This document shows, one piece after another, positions 51,718 through 63,193 of a stretch of DNA of 64,000 nt (position 1 is the first letter of the stretch; each line of letters opens with the position of its first letter). The stretch is taken from positions 124,001 to 188,000 of the forward strand of contig NZ_CALSBS010000004.1 in NCBI RefSeq assembly GCF_943590815.1, given 5' to 3'. Origin of the DNA: Pseudocitrobacter vendiensis (lineage in GTDB: Bacteria > Pseudomonadota > Gammaproteobacteria > Enterobacterales > Enterobacteriaceae). The translations under genes and the position numbers were made by a program. The notes under the pieces are model-generated. The model saw only the letters and a program-made list of their open reading frames with translations. It did no database searches and had not been told where the DNA came from.

Positions 51718-52167
51718 TCAGGCCTCCAGTACCGGATCGATCTCCAGTACTTCAATATCAAAATGAACGGTATGGTCTGCCAGCGGGTGGTTGAAATCAA
51801 CGGTGATAGAGTCGCCGTTAATTTCGCGAATAACGCCAGGCATCTCGCTGCCATCCATAGCGGTAAAGAGCATGATTGCGCCGATTTCAGGTTCGCCCGC
51901 ATCCATAAATTCGCGGCGGGAGAAGTACTGAATCAGGTCTGGCGAGGAGATGCCAAACGCGGCATCCGGCTCCAGAGAAAATTCTTTTTTGTCACCCGCT
52001 TTCAGGCCAAGAAGATGTTGTTCCAGCCCTTCGGAGAGCGAGCCATCGCCCAGGCGGAACAGCGCCGGCTTGCCATTGTTGCGAGTCGATTCGGCGGTAG
52101 AACCGTCATCGAGTTTCAGTGAGAAATGCACCAGAACGGCGCTGTTGCTCTGTACAGATTCAGACAT
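51718..52167 (-). CDS. fkpB: FKBP-type peptidyl-prolyl isomerase FkpB
   Basis: FkpB (also SlpA) is a 149-residue cytoplasmic prolyl isomerase/chaperone of the SlyD-like FKBP group. It contains the FKBP part ([19 protein letters not shown]) with an inserted IF domain (about residues 70–125; [18 protein letters not shown]), and [20 protein letters not shown] at the end. It follows lspA after a gap with two REP units and is translated with ispH. Confidence 0.95.
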   Translation of the reverse strand: MSESVQSNSAVLVHFSLKLDDGSTAESTRNNGKPALFRLGDGSLSEGLEQHLLGLKAGDKKEFSLEPDAAFGISSPDLIQYFSRREFMDAGEPEIGAIMLFTAMDGSEMPGVIREINGDSITVDFNHPLADHTVHFDIEVLEIDPVLEA

Positions 52168-52248
52168 GCAGGTTTGCTCTAAGTTTCAGCCTGTCTGCCC
52201 GGAAGCGCTACGCTCAGCGGGCACACAAGACTTTATTGCGGTCTTTTC

Positions 52249-52325
52249 GCCGGATGGCGCTTCGCTTATCCGGCCTACAATGGGTGATATTCATGTAGGC
52301 CGGATAAGCGAAGCGCCATCCGGCA
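52249..52325. repeat. REP pair (BIME) between lspA and fkpB
   Basis: Two inverted, almost complementary REP units: GCCGGATGGCGCTTCGC to CGGCCTACA (52249–52279), and TGTAGGCCGGATAAGCG to CCATCCGGCA (52294–52325). Confidence 0.92.
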
Positions 52326-52334
52326 ATGATTTTA

Positions 52335-52829
52335 TTATTGTTTTTTCTCTTTGGAAGGTAAGAAACCTTCCAGCACGATCAACGCCGCACCGACGCAGAT
52401 TGCGCTATCGGCCAGGTTGAAGGTGGCAAAGTGCCAGTCGCCGACGTAGAAGTCGATCATATCGACCACGAAGCCATGCCACAGGCGGTCAAACAAGTTA
52501 CCCAGCGCGCCACCAATAATCAGCGCATAGGCGATGTTATTGAGCTTCTGGGTGGCCTTCGAGCGGTACATCAGCACCGTCAGCGCCACGCAGATACCGA
52601 TAGCGATACCGGCGAAGAACCAACGCTGCCAGCCGCCGCTGTCGGCAAGGAAGCTAAACGCCGCGCCATAGTTGCGCGCGTAATGCAGATTAAGCGACGG
52701 GAACAGCGATACCGTATCCCCCAGAGCAAAGTTCTGGAGGATCAGGAATTTGCTGCCCAGATCGATAATCAGCACGACGACGACCAGCCACAACCAGCGT
52801 AGCCCTGTTGAACACATCGATTTACTCAT
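52335..52829 (-). CDS. lspA: Lipoprotein signal peptidase LspA
   Basis: LspA cleaves signal peptides from diacylated prolipoproteins in the inner membrane and is the target of globomycin. The 164 residues include four hydrophobic segments. The aspartyl catalytic pair is in VVDMIDFY (Asp123) and FNLADSAI (Asp141); [11 protein letters not shown] and [12 protein letters not shown] are further family motifs. The start shares one base with the ileS stop. Confidence 0.96.
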   Translation of the reverse strand: MSKSMCSTGLRWLWLVVVVLIIDLGSKFLILQNFALGDTVSLFPSLNLHYARNYGAAFSFLADSGGWQRWFFAGIAIGICVALTVLMYRSKATQKLNNIAYALIIGGALGNLFDRLWHGFVVDMIDFYVGDWHFATFNLADSAICVGAALIVLEGFLPSKEKKQ

Positions 52830-55678
52830 CAGGCAAACTTACGTTTTTCGCCGTCACCGGCGATGTTGCTGACACAGCGTCCACAGATATCTGCGTGTTC
52901 CGCCACCTTGCCGATGTCCTGAGTGTAATGCCAGCAGCGCGGGCACTTCTCACCTTCGGCTTTGCTCAGCGCTACTTTCAGCCCTTTGAGCAGTTCGCTC
53001 TGCTGAGCATCAGCAGGTGCGGCACTATATTCCGCAACGTTCGCCCCCGAGGTCAACAGGACAAATCGCAGTTCTTCACCCAGCGCGGTCAGTTTCGCCG
53101 CCAGTTCGGGTTCCGCGTACAGGGTCACTGCCGCTTCCAGAGAACCGCCGACTTTCTTATCCGCACGTGCCTGTTCGATAACTTTGTTCACTTCGCCACG
53201 CACCTGCAGCAGAACGTCCCAGAAGCCGTCGTTCATGGCTTCGGTTTCGCCCAGACCAAACAGGCCTTCATACCATTCACCGGTGAACACGTATTTCTCG
53301 CGGTCGCCCGGCAGGTAGCCCCAGATTTCATCTGCGGTGAAGGACATGATCGGCGCCATCCAGCGCACCAGCGCTTCGGCGATGTGGTACAGCGCAGTCT
53401 GGCAGCTACGGCGCGCTACGCTGTCTGCTTTCGCGGTGTACTGGCGATCTTTGATGATGTCGAGATAGAACGAGCCCATTTCAACGGAGCAGAAGCGCAT
53501 CAGACGCTGTACCACTTCGTGGAAATCGTAGGATTCGTACGCATTCAGAATGTCTTCCTGCGCTTCTTTCGCACAGCCAACCGCCCAGCGATCCAGAACG
53601 ACCATCTCTTCCGGTTTCACCATGTCTTTCAGCGGATCGAACCCGTTCAGGTTCGCCAGCAGGAAGCGCGCGGTGTTACGGATACGGCGATAGCTGTCGG
53701 CAGCACGTTTCAGAATTTCGTCAGAAACAGCCATTTCACCCGTGTAGTCGGTTGATGCCACCCACAGACGCAGGATATCCGCGCCCAGTTTGTTCATCAC
53801 GTCCTGCGGAGAAACGGTGTTACCGATGGATTTAGACATCTTACGGCCCTGACCATCCACGGTGAAGCCGTGAGTCAGTACCTGACGGTAAGGCGCTTTG
53901 CCTTTCATCGCCGTGGAGATCATCAGAGAAGACATGAACCAGCCACGGTGTTGGTCAGAACCTTCCAGATACATATCCGGCGTATGGCCGCCAAATTCCG
54001 GGCGCGCATCAACCACGGAGTAGCTGGTAGACCCGGAGTCAAACCACACGTCCAGGGTATCCGGCACTTTCACGTAGTTGTCTGCGTCATCGCCGAGGAT
54101 GTCACGCGGGTCAAGATCCCACCACGCCTGAATACCGTCTTTCTCAACGTATTTCGCCACTTCTTCAATAAGTTCAGTGGTACGCGGATGCAGCTCTTCA
54201 GTGTCTTTATGCACGAACAGCGACATTGGCACGCCCCAGGTACGCTGACGGGAGATACACCAGTCAGGGCGGTTCGCCACCATCGATTCGATACGCGCTT
54301 TACCCCATGCCGGGATCCAACCGCTCAGATTTTCTTTCGCCAGACCTTCCTGCTCGATACGGTCGATCTCTTTGAGCGACTGAATACGCAGGCCTTTTTG
54401 ATCCATGCTGATGAACCACTGCGGGGTCGCACGGAAGATGATCGGCGTTTTGTGACGCCAGCAGCAAGGGTAGCTGTGCTGCATTTTTTCTACGTGCAGC
54501 AGTGCGCCTTTCTCTTGCAGCAGCTCAACGATTTTATCGTTGGCTTTGAAGACGTTAACGCCGTCCAGCCCTGGGTACGTACCCGCCAGGTAAGCGCCAT
54601 CCGGACCAACCGGGTTAGCGATTTCCAGACCATACTTCTGGCTGATGGTGTAGTCGTCCGGGCCGTGGCCACCGGCGGTATGCACCGCACCGGTACCCGC
54701 GTCCAGCGTCACGTGGTCGCCCAGAATCGCCGGCACATCGAAGCCCATGAACGGGTGCTGGAAACGCATCAGTTCAAGCTCAGCGCCGTTTACGGTGCCC
54801 AGAACGGTGTAATCTGCCGCACCGATGCGTTTCATCACGCCATCAAGCAGATCTTTCGCCACGATAACGGCCTGGCCATCAACCTGCACCAGCGCGTAGT
54901 CGAACTCTTTAGACAGCGAAATTGCGCGGTTTGCTGGCAGCGTCCACGGGGTGGTGGTCCAGATAACCAGAGAAACCGGCCCGTTGACGTTGGCAACACC
55001 GAATTTCGCTTTTACCGCATCCGCGTCAACCGCGTGGAAGGCCACGTCGATGGACGGAGAGGTTTTGTCATAGTATTCCACTTCCGCTTCAGCCAGCGCT
55101 GAACGGCAGTCGACACACCAGTGAACCGGCTTCGCGCCTTTCAGCATGTGCCCGTTGTGGATGATTTTACCGAGCGCACGAATGATGTTGGCTTCGGTTT
55201 TGAAATCCATGGTCAGGTACGGATGCTGCCAGTCGCCCAGCACGCCCAAACGGATAAAGTCTTTACGCTGACCGTCAACCTGGCCCGCTGCGTATTCACG
55301 GCATTTGGCGCGAAACTCTGCGGCGGTGAACTTCTCGCCCGGCTTACCAAACTCTTGCTCGACTTTCAGTTCGATTGGCAGACCGTGGCAGTCCCAGCCT
55401 GGCACGTACGGAGAGTCGTAGCCCGTCAGACCTTTGGACTTAATAATAATGTCTTTGAGAATCTTGTTAACAGAGTGACCAATATGAATGCTGCCATTCG
55501 CATAAGGAGGGCCATCATGCAGAATGAAGGTTTTTTTGCCCTTTTTCGCGGCACGAATGATGCCGTACAGGTCATCTTCGGTCCAACGCGCCAGCATTCC
55601 CGGTTCGCGCTTGGCAAGATCGCCGCGCATCGGGAACCCTGTTTCCGGCAAATTCAGGGTAGATTTATAGTCACTCAT
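52829..55678 (-). CDS. ileS: Isoleucyl-tRNA synthetase with an 11-residue insertion
   Basis: IleS charges tRNA-Ile and edits misactivated valine. The class-I signatures are complete: HIGH in [16 protein letters not shown] in [12 protein letters not shown], and the C-terminal zinc cysteines in CPRCWHY and CGRCVSN. The protein is 949 residues, against 938 in E. coli. The extra 11 lie at about 439–453 ([15 protein letters not shown], where E. coli has KGVQ), just before WIPAWG. In the CP1 editing site, His333 and Asp342 remain but the usual HTAPGHG reads [17 protein letters not shown] replaces the usual STHSSV. All changes are in frame, so the gene looks functional. Confidence 0.96.
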   Translation of the reverse strand: MSDYKSTLNLPETGFPMRGDLAKREPGMLARWTEDDLYGIIRAAKKGKKTFILHDGPPYANGSIHIGHSVNKILKDIIIKSKGLTGYDSPYVPGWDCHGLPIELKVEQEFGKPGEKFTAAEFRAKCREYAAGQVDGQRKDFIRLGVLGDWQHPYLTMDFKTEANIIRALGKIIHNGHMLKGAKPVHWCVDCRSALAEAEVEYYDKTSPSIDVAFHAVDADAVKAKFGVANVNGPVSLVIWTTTPWTLPANRAISLSKEFDYALVQVDGQAVIVAKDLLDGVMKRIGAADYTVLGTVNGAELELMRFQHPFMGFDVPAILGDHVTLDAGTGAVHTAGGHGPDDYTISQKYGLEIANPVGPDGAYLAGTYPGLDGVNVFKANDKIVELLQEKGALLHVEKMQHSYPCCWRHKTPIIFRATPQWFISMDQKGLRIQSLKEIDRIEQEGLAKENLSGWIPAWGKARIESMVANRPDWCISRQRTWGVPMSLFVHKDTEELHPRTTELIEEVAKYVEKDGIQAWWDLDPRDILGDDADNYVKVPDTLDVWFDSGSTSYSVVDARPEFGGHTPDMYLEGSDQHRGWFMSSLMISTAMKGKAPYRQVLTHGFTVDGQGRKMSKSIGNTVSPQDVMNKLGADILRLWVASTDYTGEMAVSDEILKRAADSYRRIRNTARFLLANLNGFDPLKDMVKPEEMVVLDRWAVGCAKEAQEDILNAYESYDFHEVVQRLMRFCSVEMGSFYLDIIKDRQYTAKADSVARRSCQTALYHIAEALVRWMAPIMSFTADEIWGYLPGDREKYVFTGEWYEGLFGLGETEAMNDGFWDVLLQVRGEVNKVIEQARADKKVGGSLEAAVTLYAEPELAAKLTALGEELRFVLLTSGANVAEYSAAPADAQQSELLKGLKVALSKAEGEKCPRCWHYTQDIGKVAEHADICGRCVSNIAGDGEKRKFA

Positions 55679-55714
55679 TAGATTCTCGATTCCGTATTTA
55701 AACGTATTCAGGCA

Positions 55715-56653
55715 TTAAGCCGGTTTTGAAAGCCCAAAAAATTCGCGGGCCGTTAATTCGTCACGCGCGATTTGCGCCTTAAGCTCATCCAGCGACGCGA
55801 ATCGCTGCTCATTGCGTATTTTTTTACGCAGGATAACGTCTATATGGCGACCGTAGAGGTCCATTACAACGTCCAACAGATGCACTTCCAGTTGCTGACG
55901 CACGCCAGCCACCGTTGGGCGGGTACCGATATTGGCAACGCCGGTAAACACGTTGTCGCCAAGCCCCGTCACTTCTACCGCATAAACCCCTTTAACCGGG
56001 GAGACCTGACGACGCAGCGGTAAGTTTGCCGTCGGGAAACCGATAGTACGCCCCAACTCATCGCCGTGCACCACGCGCCCGGAGATAGTAAAAGGATGCC
56101 CCAGTAAATTTTCAGCCAGTTCGAGCTGGTCATCCGCCAGCGCCTGGCGCACAGCGGTGCTGCTGATGCGTACACCGCCTTCGCAGAAGGTTTGCGTGCT
56201 GGTGACATCAAAGCCAAACTCAGCGCCCGCCTTCTGTAATAACAAGAAATCACCCTGACGACCAGCGCCAAAGCGGAAATCATCACCCACAGCCAAAAAC
56301 TGGACGCCTAAACGCTTCACCAGCAGGTCGCGGATAAAGTCCTGTGCGCTCAGCGCGGCAAAGCGACGATCAAAACGCAGACAGACGACATAGTCGACGC
56401 CGCTCTCGGCCAGATAGCGTAGCTTTTCACGCAGACGCGTCAGACGCGCGGGGGACTTATCACCCGCAAACAGCTCCAGCGGCTGCGGTTCGAAAATCAT
56501 CACCACGACAGGCAAATTACGCGCACGCCCTTCGGCACGCAGACCCTGTAGCAACGCCTGGTGGCCACGATGCACACCGTCGAAATTTCCAATGGTCAGC
56601 ACACACCCGTGCGGGGCCTGACTGAGATTTTGTATGCCGCGTATCAGCTTCAT
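55715..56653 (-). CDS. ribF: Bifunctional riboflavin kinase/FMN adenylyltransferase RibF
   Basis: RibF converts riboflavin to FMN and then FAD. The 312-residue protein starts with the nucleotidyltransferase domain (LTIGNFDGVHRGHQALL) followed by the riboflavin kinase domain (GHPFTISGRVVHGDELGRTI, then GFPTANL with the conserved Thr-Ala-Asn). It is the first gene of the ribF-ileS-lspA-fkpB-ispH operon and divergent from rpsT. The E. coli homologue is 313 residues. Confidence 0.96.
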   Translation of the reverse strand: MKLIRGIQNLSQAPHGCVLTIGNFDGVHRGHQALLQGLRAEGRARNLPVVVMIFEPQPLELFAGDKSPARLTRLREKLRYLAESGVDYVVCLRFDRRFAALSAQDFIRDLLVKRLGVQFLAVGDDFRFGAGRQGDFLLLQKAGAEFGFDVTSTQTFCEGGVRISSTAVRQALADDQLELAENLLGHPFTISGRVVHGDELGRTIGFPTANLPLRRQVSPVKGVYAVEVTGLGDNVFTGVANIGTRPTVAGVRQQLEVHLLDVVMDLYGRHIDVILRKKIRNEQRFASLDELKAQIARDELTAREFFGLSKPA

Positions 56654-56907
56654 GTCTGGCTCAAAAGAGTGAAAATCGCCAAAGTATACCTTGTACAGCA
56701 GTCGACGTTAACCGGCGATTGCACCTTGTACAGGGAAAGAGACAATGATTTCATCAGCATCACGATAAAAGGCAAGAAAATCTGTGCTGGTCGTGCGAAT
56801 TTTATGCCGGAAAGGCTGTATTCATCGCCGACAAGCTGGTAGAATCCTGCGCCATCAATACGTAATGAAGCGTTGATATATTAACGGCGCTTATTTGCAC
56901 AAATCCA

Positions 56908-56936
56908 TTGACAAAAGAAGGCTAAACGGGCATATT
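56908..56936 (+). promoter_or_regulatory. Sigma-70 promoter of rpsT
   Basis: TTGACA (56908–56913) and CATATT (56931–56936) are spaced by 17 bp. It resembles the E. coli rpsT promoter next to the gene. The 56654–56983 gap otherwise holds the ribF promoter on the other strand, which I cannot place, and a remnant reading frame noted separately. Confidence 0.85.
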
Positions 56937-56962
56937 CCTCGGCCTTTGAATTGTCCATATAG

Positions 56963-57247
<285 letters not shown>

Positions 57248-57274
57248 TCGCCCGCTTGTTATCGCTTTGTTGAA

Positions 57275-57300
57275 AAAACCCGCTTCGTGCGGGTTTTTTT
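57275..57300 (+). terminator. Rho-independent terminator of rpsT
   Basis: AACCCGC pairs with GCGGGTT around a short loop (57278–57294), followed by seven T residues. The A-run on the other side may allow it to serve the converging nhaR as well. Confidence 0.92.
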
Positions 57301-57311
57301 ACGTCTGTGTT

Positions 57312-58208
57312 TTATTGAGGAAACGCAAACAGCGCGGCGTAATCCCGGTTACAGATACGCTGTACCGCCGGATGCTGAATCATTCGCTCAGCAAATATGG
57401 CGTGGTACTCCTCCATCACACTCTCCATCCTGCCAATCTCGATAATGCTCTCATCGGCAAAGAAATCATGTCCGTAAAGCGTCGGTGCCACGAAAATCGC
57501 ATTGTGCGCAGAGCCAAAGGCTTTCATTAATGCCGCATCATCAAACTCACCGAGAATTTCAACTTTCAGCCCCTGGGTGTGAAACCAGTTCAAAAGCTTG
57601 CGTCCGAGCATCGAGCGGCGGCCCGGTATTAACAAACGACGCTCCTCCAGGCAGGCGGGAAACGGTTTTTCCGGCGGCGGGTTCATGCACCAGAAACTGA
57701 CGCCACATTCACCAATTTTCACCGAAAAAAGCCCTTCCTGCTGGGTAGAATCGATTGGACAGTCAGAGATAATCATATCCAGCTTGTGCTGGCTGAGCTG
57801 TTCAAGCAGCATCTCGTGCGTCGATTCAAAGCAACGCAGATGAATTTGTTCATCTTCCACGACAGCCGCGTCCAGCACCCCGCTCACCAGCCTTTTAGAG
57901 AGCGCATCGGCTACGCCCACATCAAACAGCAAATTCGACTCTTTGCGGTAGTTGATGATATCGAGCATCTCCTGGCTCAGGGTAAACATCTTATCGGCAT
58001 AGCGAAACACCAGTTCACCCAGTTCGCTGGGTTCAATACCGCGCCCTTTGCGTTTGAAGAGCTTGCCCTGCAAACGCTCTTCGAGAGCTTTAATCTGCCC
58101 GGTGATGGTTTGCGGCGTCAGATACAGCGCTTCTGCCGCGCCAACGACCGAGCCTTCTTTATAGACATGCCAGAAATAGTAGAGATGGTTGTAATTAATG
58201 TGCGACAT
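57312..58208 (-). CDS. nhaR: LysR-family activator NhaR
   Basis: NhaR activates nhaA in response to intracellular Na+. ATG 58208 ([13 protein letters not shown]) follows GGAGGAAACC and gives 298 residues, against 301 in E. coli; the frame to 58238 is rejected. The helix-turn-helix is [19 protein letters not shown] (about 17–35). The C-terminal effector domain is complete. It is downstream of nhaA, separated by a REP pair. Confidence 0.95.
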   Translation of the reverse strand: MSHINYNHLYYFWHVYKEGSVVGAAEALYLTPQTITGQIKALEERLQGKLFKRKGRGIEPSELGELVFRYADKMFTLSQEMLDIINYRKESNLLFDVGVADALSKRLVSGVLDAAVVEDEQIHLRCFESTHEMLLEQLSQHKLDMIISDCPIDSTQQEGLFSVKIGECGVSFWCMNPPPEKPFPACLEERRLLIPGRRSMLGRKLLNWFHTQGLKVEILGEFDDAALMKAFGSAHNAIFVAPTLYGHDFFADESIIEIGRMESVMEEYHAIFAERMIQHPAVQRICNRDYAALFAFPQ

Positions 58209-58238
58209 CTGTGGTTTCCTCCCTGAATTCGTCATCAC

Positions 58239-58304
58239 GTCGGATGGCGCTGATGCTTATCCGACCTACGCTTCGGTAGGCCGGATGAACGTAGCCATCC
58301 GGCA
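58239..58304. repeat. REP pair (BIME) between nhaA and nhaR
   Basis: Two inverted REP units: GTCGGATGGCGCTGATGC to CCGACCTAC (58239–58269), and GTAGGCCGGATGAACG to CCATCCGGCA (58276–58304). Confidence 0.9.
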
Positions 58305-58319
58305 AATCATTCACGTTAA

Positions 58320-59489
58320 TTATGCCTGCTCTGGCTTCAGATGCATACGCAGCAAACTGTATCCCACGACTGCCGACAGCAGCGAGCCCAGCAGAATGCC
58401 GAGCTTAGCCCAGGTAATCAGCGCCGGATCGACCGCGCCAAACGCGAGGCTGGCGATAAAGATAGACATGGTAAAGCCGATACCGCACAGCAGACCGACC
58501 GCCATGATCTGCGAGAAGTTTGCCCCTTCCGGCAGACGCGCCAGCTTGAGCTTCAGCGCCAGCCAGCAGAAGAGGGAAATCCCCAGCGGCTTACCGATAA
58601 ACAGGCCGGCGATAATGCCCAGCGGCAGCAGCGAGGTTAACCCTTCCATCGTCACGCCCTGCAAGGATACGCCCGCATTGGCAAAGGCGAACAGCGGCAG
58701 AATCATAAACGCTACCCAGGGATGCAGCACATGTTCCAGCTGCTTCGCCGGTGACTTGTCGTTTTGCGTCTTCAGTGGAATGAAGAAGCCGACAATCACC
58801 CCGGCAAGCGTGGCATGAACCCCCGACTTCAGTACCGCTGTCCACAAGATCACGCCCACCAGAATATAGAGCCCGGTGCGACGCACACCGCTGACGTTCA
58901 GGATAGCCAATACCGCAATAGCCGCAGCAGCCACCGCCAGGGACAATAGCGATAAATCGTTAGTGTAAAACAACGCAATAATAACAATGGCGCCAAGGTC
59001 ATCGATAATCGCCAATGCCATCAGGAAGATTTTTAAGGATGCCGGTACGCGACTGCCAAGCAACGCCAGAACGCCTAATGCAAATGCAATATCTGTGGCG
59101 GCAGGAATTGCCCAACCGCTGCTGGCAATCGGATCCTGATAATTAAATGCGAGATACACCAGCGCCGGTACCACCATTCCACCAATTGCGGCGACAACCG
59201 GGAAAATGGCCTGCCGACGGGTTGCCAGCGCGCCTTCAACCATCTCGCGCTTGACCTCCAGGCCAATCAGCAGGAAGAAGACCGCCATCAACGCATCGTT
59301 GATCCACAGCAGCATGTTTTTATTGATTTCAAGCGCGCCCACTTTCAACTGGACCGGCGTATCCAGAAAGGCATGGTAGAGACCGCTGGTCGCCCCCATA
59401 TTTGCCAGAAGCATGGCAAGGCTCGCCGCAATAATCAGGATTATCCCGCCAGAAGCATCACCATGAAAGAAACGCTGTAGATGTTTCAC
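58320..59489 (-). CDS. nhaA: Na+/H+ antiporter NhaA
   Basis: NhaA exports one Na+ (or Li+) for two H+ and is pH-activated. The 389 residues carry about 12 hydrophobic segments. The ion-binding aspartate pair is in [12 protein letters not shown], and [15 protein letters not shown] contains the histidine near the pH sensor. The opening [18 protein letters not shown] is typical. In E. coli a hokC/IS segment lies between dnaJ and nhaA; here only 193 bases separate them, holding the dnaJ terminator. Confidence 0.97.
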   Translation of the reverse strand: MKHLQRFFHGDASGGIILIIAASLAMLLANMGATSGLYHAFLDTPVQLKVGALEINKNMLLWINDALMAVFFLLIGLEVKREMVEGALATRRQAIFPVVAAIGGMVVPALVYLAFNYQDPIASSGWAIPAATDIAFALGVLALLGSRVPASLKIFLMALAIIDDLGAIVIIALFYTNDLSLLSLAVAAAAIAVLAILNVSGVRRTGLYILVGVILWTAVLKSGVHATLAGVIVGFFIPLKTQNDKSPAKQLEHVLHPWVAFMILPLFAFANAGVSLQGVTMEGLTSLLPLGIIAGLFIGKPLGISLFCWLALKLKLARLPEGANFSQIMAVGLLCGIGFTMSIFIASLAFGAVDPALITWAKLGILLGSLLSAVVGYSLLRMHLKPEQA

Positions 59490-59627
59490 TTTTACTCTCT
59501 CTTTTACTGCTTATTCATCGATTAAACTAGGGTATCGCGAATAAAAGATCGGCAAAATAAGTTTATTTCTGGATTATAATTCAGTTTTAACGATGTTTCT
59601 TGTGAATGAATCAGAATCGTGACTGCA

Positions 59628-59657
59628 AATAAAAAACCCCATGCGAGCACGGGGTTT
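59628..59657 (-). terminator. Rho-independent terminator of dnaKJ
   Basis: AAACCCC (59633–59639) pairs with GGGGTTT (59651–59657) with a GC-containing loop. On the minus strand a U-run follows. It lies about 26 bases after the dnaJ stop. Confidence 0.88.
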
Positions 59658-59682
59658 CAGATTTTATTGCACAAGCTCAGCG

Positions 59683-60816
59683 TTAGCGCGTCAGATCGTC
59701 AAAGAACTTTTTCACGCCATCAAAGAAGCTTTTCGAGCGCGGGCTGTTTTTCTCACCTGTCGGGCCACCAAAGCTTTCCTGCAACTCTTTCAGCAACTGT
59801 TTCTGCTTGTCGTTCAGGCCAACCGGCGTTTCTACCACTACGCGGCACAGCAGGTCACCCTGCGCGCCACCGCGAACGGATTTCACACCTTTACCCCGCA
59901 TGCGGAACAGTTTGCCAGTTTGGGTTTCGCCTGGCACTTTCAGATTAACGCGACCATCCAGCGTCGGCACTTCGATTTCACCGCCCAGCGCCGCCATGGC
60001 GAAGTTAATCGGCACTTCACAGTACAGGTTATTGCCTTCACGCTCGAAGATAGCATGCTGTTTTACCTGAACCTGAACGTACAGATCGCCTGCTGGTGCA
60101 CCATGTTCCCCTGCTTCACCTTCGCCGGAAAGACGAATGCGATCGCCGGTATCCACACCCGCCGGAATTTTAACTGACAGGGTTTTGGTTTTCTCAACGC
60201 GACCATGACCATGACATTTGTTGCACGGATCTTTAATCAGCGTGCCGCGACCCTGACAGTGCGGACAGGTCTGCTGTACGGCGAAAAAGCCCTGACGCAT
60301 CTGCACCTGGCCTGCGCCATGACAGGTCGGGCAGGTTTGTGGCTGGGTACCCGCTTTAGCGCCGCTTCCGTGGCAAACGTCACACTCTTCCAGCGTCGGG
60401 ATGCGGATCTCTTTGGTGACACCACGGACCGCTTCTTCAAGGGTCAATTCCATGTTGTAGCGCAGGTCGGCACCGCGTGAAGCACGCTGACGGCCACGAC
60501 CGCCGCCGAAGATGTCGCCAAATACGTCACCAAAGATATCGCTGAAGTCAGCGCCGCCGCCAAAGCCGCCGCCACCGCCCATACCACCCTGTTCAAAGGC
60601 AGCATGACCATACTGGTCGTAGGCCGCACGCTTCTGCGCGTCGGTCAGGATTTCGTAAGCCTCTTTAATTTCTTTAAATTTGGCTTCGGCCTCTTTATCA
60701 CCCTGGTTGCGGTCCGGGTGATATTTCATGGCCAGGCGCTTGTACGCCTTTTTGATTTCACGCTCTTCCGCTGTCTTGGAAACGCCTAAAATCTCGTAAT
60801 AGTCTTGCTTTGCCAT
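59683..60816 (-). CDS. dnaJ: Chaperone DnaJ (Hsp40)
   Basis: DnaJ delivers unfolded clients to DnaK and stimulates its ATPase. The 377 residues show the J domain with [14 protein letters not shown], a Gly/Phe-rich linker (about 77–108), four CxxCxGxG zinc-finger repeats ([32 protein letters not shown]) and the C-terminal substrate-binding domains. It follows dnaK by 86 bases on the same transcript. Confidence 0.98.
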   Translation of the reverse strand: MAKQDYYEILGVSKTAEEREIKKAYKRLAMKYHPDRNQGDKEAEAKFKEIKEAYEILTDAQKRAAYDQYGHAAFEQGGMGGGGGFGGGADFSDIFGDVFGDIFGGGRGRQRASRGADLRYNMELTLEEAVRGVTKEIRIPTLEECDVCHGSGAKAGTQPQTCPTCHGAGQVQMRQGFFAVQQTCPHCQGRGTLIKDPCNKCHGHGRVEKTKTLSVKIPAGVDTGDRIRLSGEGEAGEHGAPAGDLYVQVQVKQHAIFEREGNNLYCEVPINFAMAALGGEIEVPTLDGRVNLKVPGETQTGKLFRMRGKGVKSVRGGAQGDLLCRVVVETPVGLNDKQKQLLKELQESFGGPTGEKNSPRSKSFFDGVKKFFDDLTR

Positions 60817-60902
60817 TGTTTTTTATCTGCCCCTAACATGCATGAACGGGCGGAGAGGAAACCCTCTTCGCCCGTGTCAGTAATTACCCAATCAAAGGGC
60901 GA

Positions 60903-62825
60903 TTATTTTTTGTCTTTTACTTCTTCGAACTCTGCGTCGACAACATCGTCATCTTTCGCATTGTTCGCGGAAGCATCAGCGCCTGCTGCACCAGCCTGCT
61001 GCTGAGCATGCTGCTGCTGAGCAATTTCCATCAGTTTCTGGGAAACCTGCGCCAGCGCCTGCATTTTCGCTTCAATGTCGGCTTTGTCTTCACCTTTCAG
61101 AGAACCTTCCAGTGCAGTCAGTGCAGACTCGATAGCGGTTTTGTCATCAGCCGGCAGCTGTTCGCCTGCTTCTTCAACCTGCTTACGGGTGCTGTGCAGC
61201 AGATGGTCACCCTGGTTACGCGTCTGAACCAGTTCTTCGAACTTACGGTCAGATTCGGCGTTCGCTTCCGCTTCGCGCACCATTTTCTGGATCTCTTCTT
61301 CGTTCAGGCCAGAAGAAGCCTTGATGGTGATTTTCTGCTCTTTACCGCTGTTTTTGTCTTTCGCGGAAACGTGCAGGATACCGTCAGCATCGATATCGAA
61401 GGTGACTTCGATCTGCGGCATGCCGCGCGGTGCCGGGCTGATACCATCCAGGTTGAACTGACCCAGAGATTTGTTATCAGACGCACGTTTACGTTCACCC
61501 TGAATCACGTGGATGGTTACCGCAGACTGGTTGTCTTCAGCGGTAGAGAACACCTGGCTGTGTTTCGTCGGGATCGTGGTGTTTTTGTTGATGAGCGCAG
61601 TCATTACGCCGCCCATGGTTTCGATACCCAGAGACAGCGGGGTAACGTCCAGCAGCAGTACGTCTTTCACTTCACCGGTCAATACACCACCCTGAACAGC
61701 CGCACCGATAGCCACAGCTTCATCCGGGTTAACGTCTTTACGCGGCTCTTTACCAAAGAATTCAGCCACTTTCTTCTGAACCATTGGCATACGCGTCTGA
61801 CCACCGACCAGGATAACGTCCTGGATATCGGACACAGACAGGCCAGCATCTTGCAGAGCCACTTTCAGCGGGTCGATGGAACGGTTAACCAGATCTTCAA
61901 CCAGGCTTTCCAGTTTCGCACGCGTCACTTTAATGTTCATGTGTTTCGGACCGGTCGCGTCTGCGGTGATGTACGGCAGGTTCACGTCGGTCTGCTGAGC
62001 AGAAGAAAGTTCGATTTTCGCTTTTTCTGCTGCTTCTTTCAGGCGCTGCATAGCCAGCGGATCGTTACGCAGGTCGATGCCCTGATCTTTCTTAAACTCG
62101 TCAACGAGGTAGTTGATCAGACGGGTATCGAAGTCTTCACCACCCAGGTGGGTATCACCGTTGGTTGCCAGAACTTCGAAGGTTTTTTCACCGTCAACTT
62201 CGTCGATTTCGATAATAGAGATATCGAAAGTACCACCACCCAGGTCATATACCGCGATAGTGCGGTTGCCGACTTCTTTATCCAGGCCGTAAGCCAGTGC
62301 GGCAGCGGTCGGTTCGTTGATGATACGTTTTACTTCCAGACCCGCGATACGGCCAGCATCTTTGGTTGCCTGACGCTGAGCATCGTTGAAGTATGCAGGT
62401 ACGGTGATAACCGCTTCCGTTACCGGTTCACCCAGGTAATCTTCAGCCGTTTTCTTCATTTTTTTCAGCACTTCAGCAGAGATCTGCGGCGGTGCAGTTT
62501 TGGTGCCTTTCACATCCAGCCATGCGTCGCCATTGTCTGCGGCAACGATTTTGTACGGCATGATAGAAACGTCACGCTGAACTTCTTCGTCCTGGAAGCG
62601 GCGGCCAATCAGGCGTTTAATCGCAAACAGGGTGTTTTGCGGGTTTGTCACTGCCTGACGTTTAGCCGGCTGACCAACCAGAGTTTCACCATCCTGGGTA
62701 TAAGCAATGATAGAAGGTGTGGTGCGATCGCCCTCGGCGTTCTCCAGCACACGTGCAGTAGTGCCATCCATAATCGCTACACAAGAGTTGGTAGTACCCA
62801 GGTCGATACCAATAATTTTACCCAT
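60903..62825 (-). CDS. dnaK: Chaperone DnaK (Hsp70)
   Basis: DnaK is the main Hsp70, binding hydrophobic segments of clients under ATP control, with DnaJ and GrpE. The 640 residues contain the ATPase signatures ([41 protein letters not shown]-like [12 protein letters not shown]), the inter-domain linker [13 protein letters not shown], the peptide-binding domain and a Gln/Ala-rich then acidic tail ending EEVKDKK. E. coli DnaK has 638. Two heat-shock promoters lie upstream. Confidence 0.98.
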   Translation of the reverse strand: MGKIIGIDLGTTNSCVAIMDGTTARVLENAEGDRTTPSIIAYTQDGETLVGQPAKRQAVTNPQNTLFAIKRLIGRRFQDEEVQRDVSIMPYKIVAADNGDAWLDVKGTKTAPPQISAEVLKKMKKTAEDYLGEPVTEAVITVPAYFNDAQRQATKDAGRIAGLEVKRIINEPTAAALAYGLDKEVGNRTIAVYDLGGGTFDISIIEIDEVDGEKTFEVLATNGDTHLGGEDFDTRLINYLVDEFKKDQGIDLRNDPLAMQRLKEAAEKAKIELSSAQQTDVNLPYITADATGPKHMNIKVTRAKLESLVEDLVNRSIDPLKVALQDAGLSVSDIQDVILVGGQTRMPMVQKKVAEFFGKEPRKDVNPDEAVAIGAAVQGGVLTGEVKDVLLLDVTPLSLGIETMGGVMTALINKNTTIPTKHSQVFSTAEDNQSAVTIHVIQGERKRASDNKSLGQFNLDGISPAPRGMPQIEVTFDIDADGILHVSAKDKNSGKEQKITIKASSGLNEEEIQKMVREAEANAESDRKFEELVQTRNQGDHLLHSTRKQVEEAGEQLPADDKTAIESALTALEGSLKGEDKADIEAKMQALAQVSQKLMEIAQQQHAQQQAGAAGADASANNAKDDDVVDAEFEEVKDKK

Positions 62826-62872
62826 CTAAACGTCTCCACTAAAAATTCGGTCAACATGTGGTTGTGAATCTG

Positions 62873-62902
62873 TAATAAGGGCGAAACGTGCCGTTTCAAC
62901 TG
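62873..62902 (-). promoter_or_regulatory. dnaK promoter P2 (sigma-32)
   Basis: On the minus strand, CAGTTGAAAC (62893–62902) is the -35 and CGCCCTTATTA (about 62873–62884) the -10, close to the sigma-32 consensus and to E. coli dnaK P2. Confidence 0.75.
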
Positions 62903-62946
62903 CCCTGAATCGTTTTTTTTCAGACTCACCACTGCGGTTGACTACA

Positions 62947-62977
62947 AGATGGGGTCGTAACCGCATCCATCAAGGGG
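62947..62977 (-). promoter_or_regulatory. dnaK promoter P1 (sigma-32)
   Basis: On the minus strand, CCCCTTGATG (-35, about 62968–62977) and CCCCATCT (-10, 62947–62954) match the sigma-32 heat-shock consensus. The rest of the 62826–63193 gap is AT-rich divergent leader between dnaK and yaaI, with no other gene seen. Confidence 0.85.
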
Positions 62978-63193
62978 GAAAGGTAAAAAATTTTTTGTAT
63001 TGCTAAACAGACGGCAGAAAAAAGGCGTTAAACAGAAAGAAAACTGACGCCAATACATTTATTGAATGAATCAATAACATCAAAACATTCACTAACTAAT
63101 TGATAATAAAAACAACAGGCACTAAAAGCTCAACTCACCGCAAATGAAATCATTATCCTCCTGCGCACTCCTTTTTTTATGCCAGAGATAATC

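Noticed and set aside
56662-56877. Minus-strand open frame resembling the doubtful E. coli gene yaaY (segment SLRIDGAGFYQLVG)
   Set aside because: It matches the E. coli frame near its start, but a stop codon precedes it and there is no ATG, GTG or TTG before the conserved part. It overlaps the ribF/rpsT promoter region; conservation of the DNA is enough to explain the match.
59490-59682. hokC/sokC-type toxin–antitoxin locus between dnaJ and nhaA, as in E. coli K-12
   Set aside because: Only the dnaJ terminator and an AT-rich nhaA leader are present; no small hydrophobic hok-like peptide frame was found.
61008-62867. 619-codon plus-strand frame antisense to dnaK
   Set aside because: Long antisense frames opposite dnaK are a known result of its codon bias; no start signal or domain was seen.
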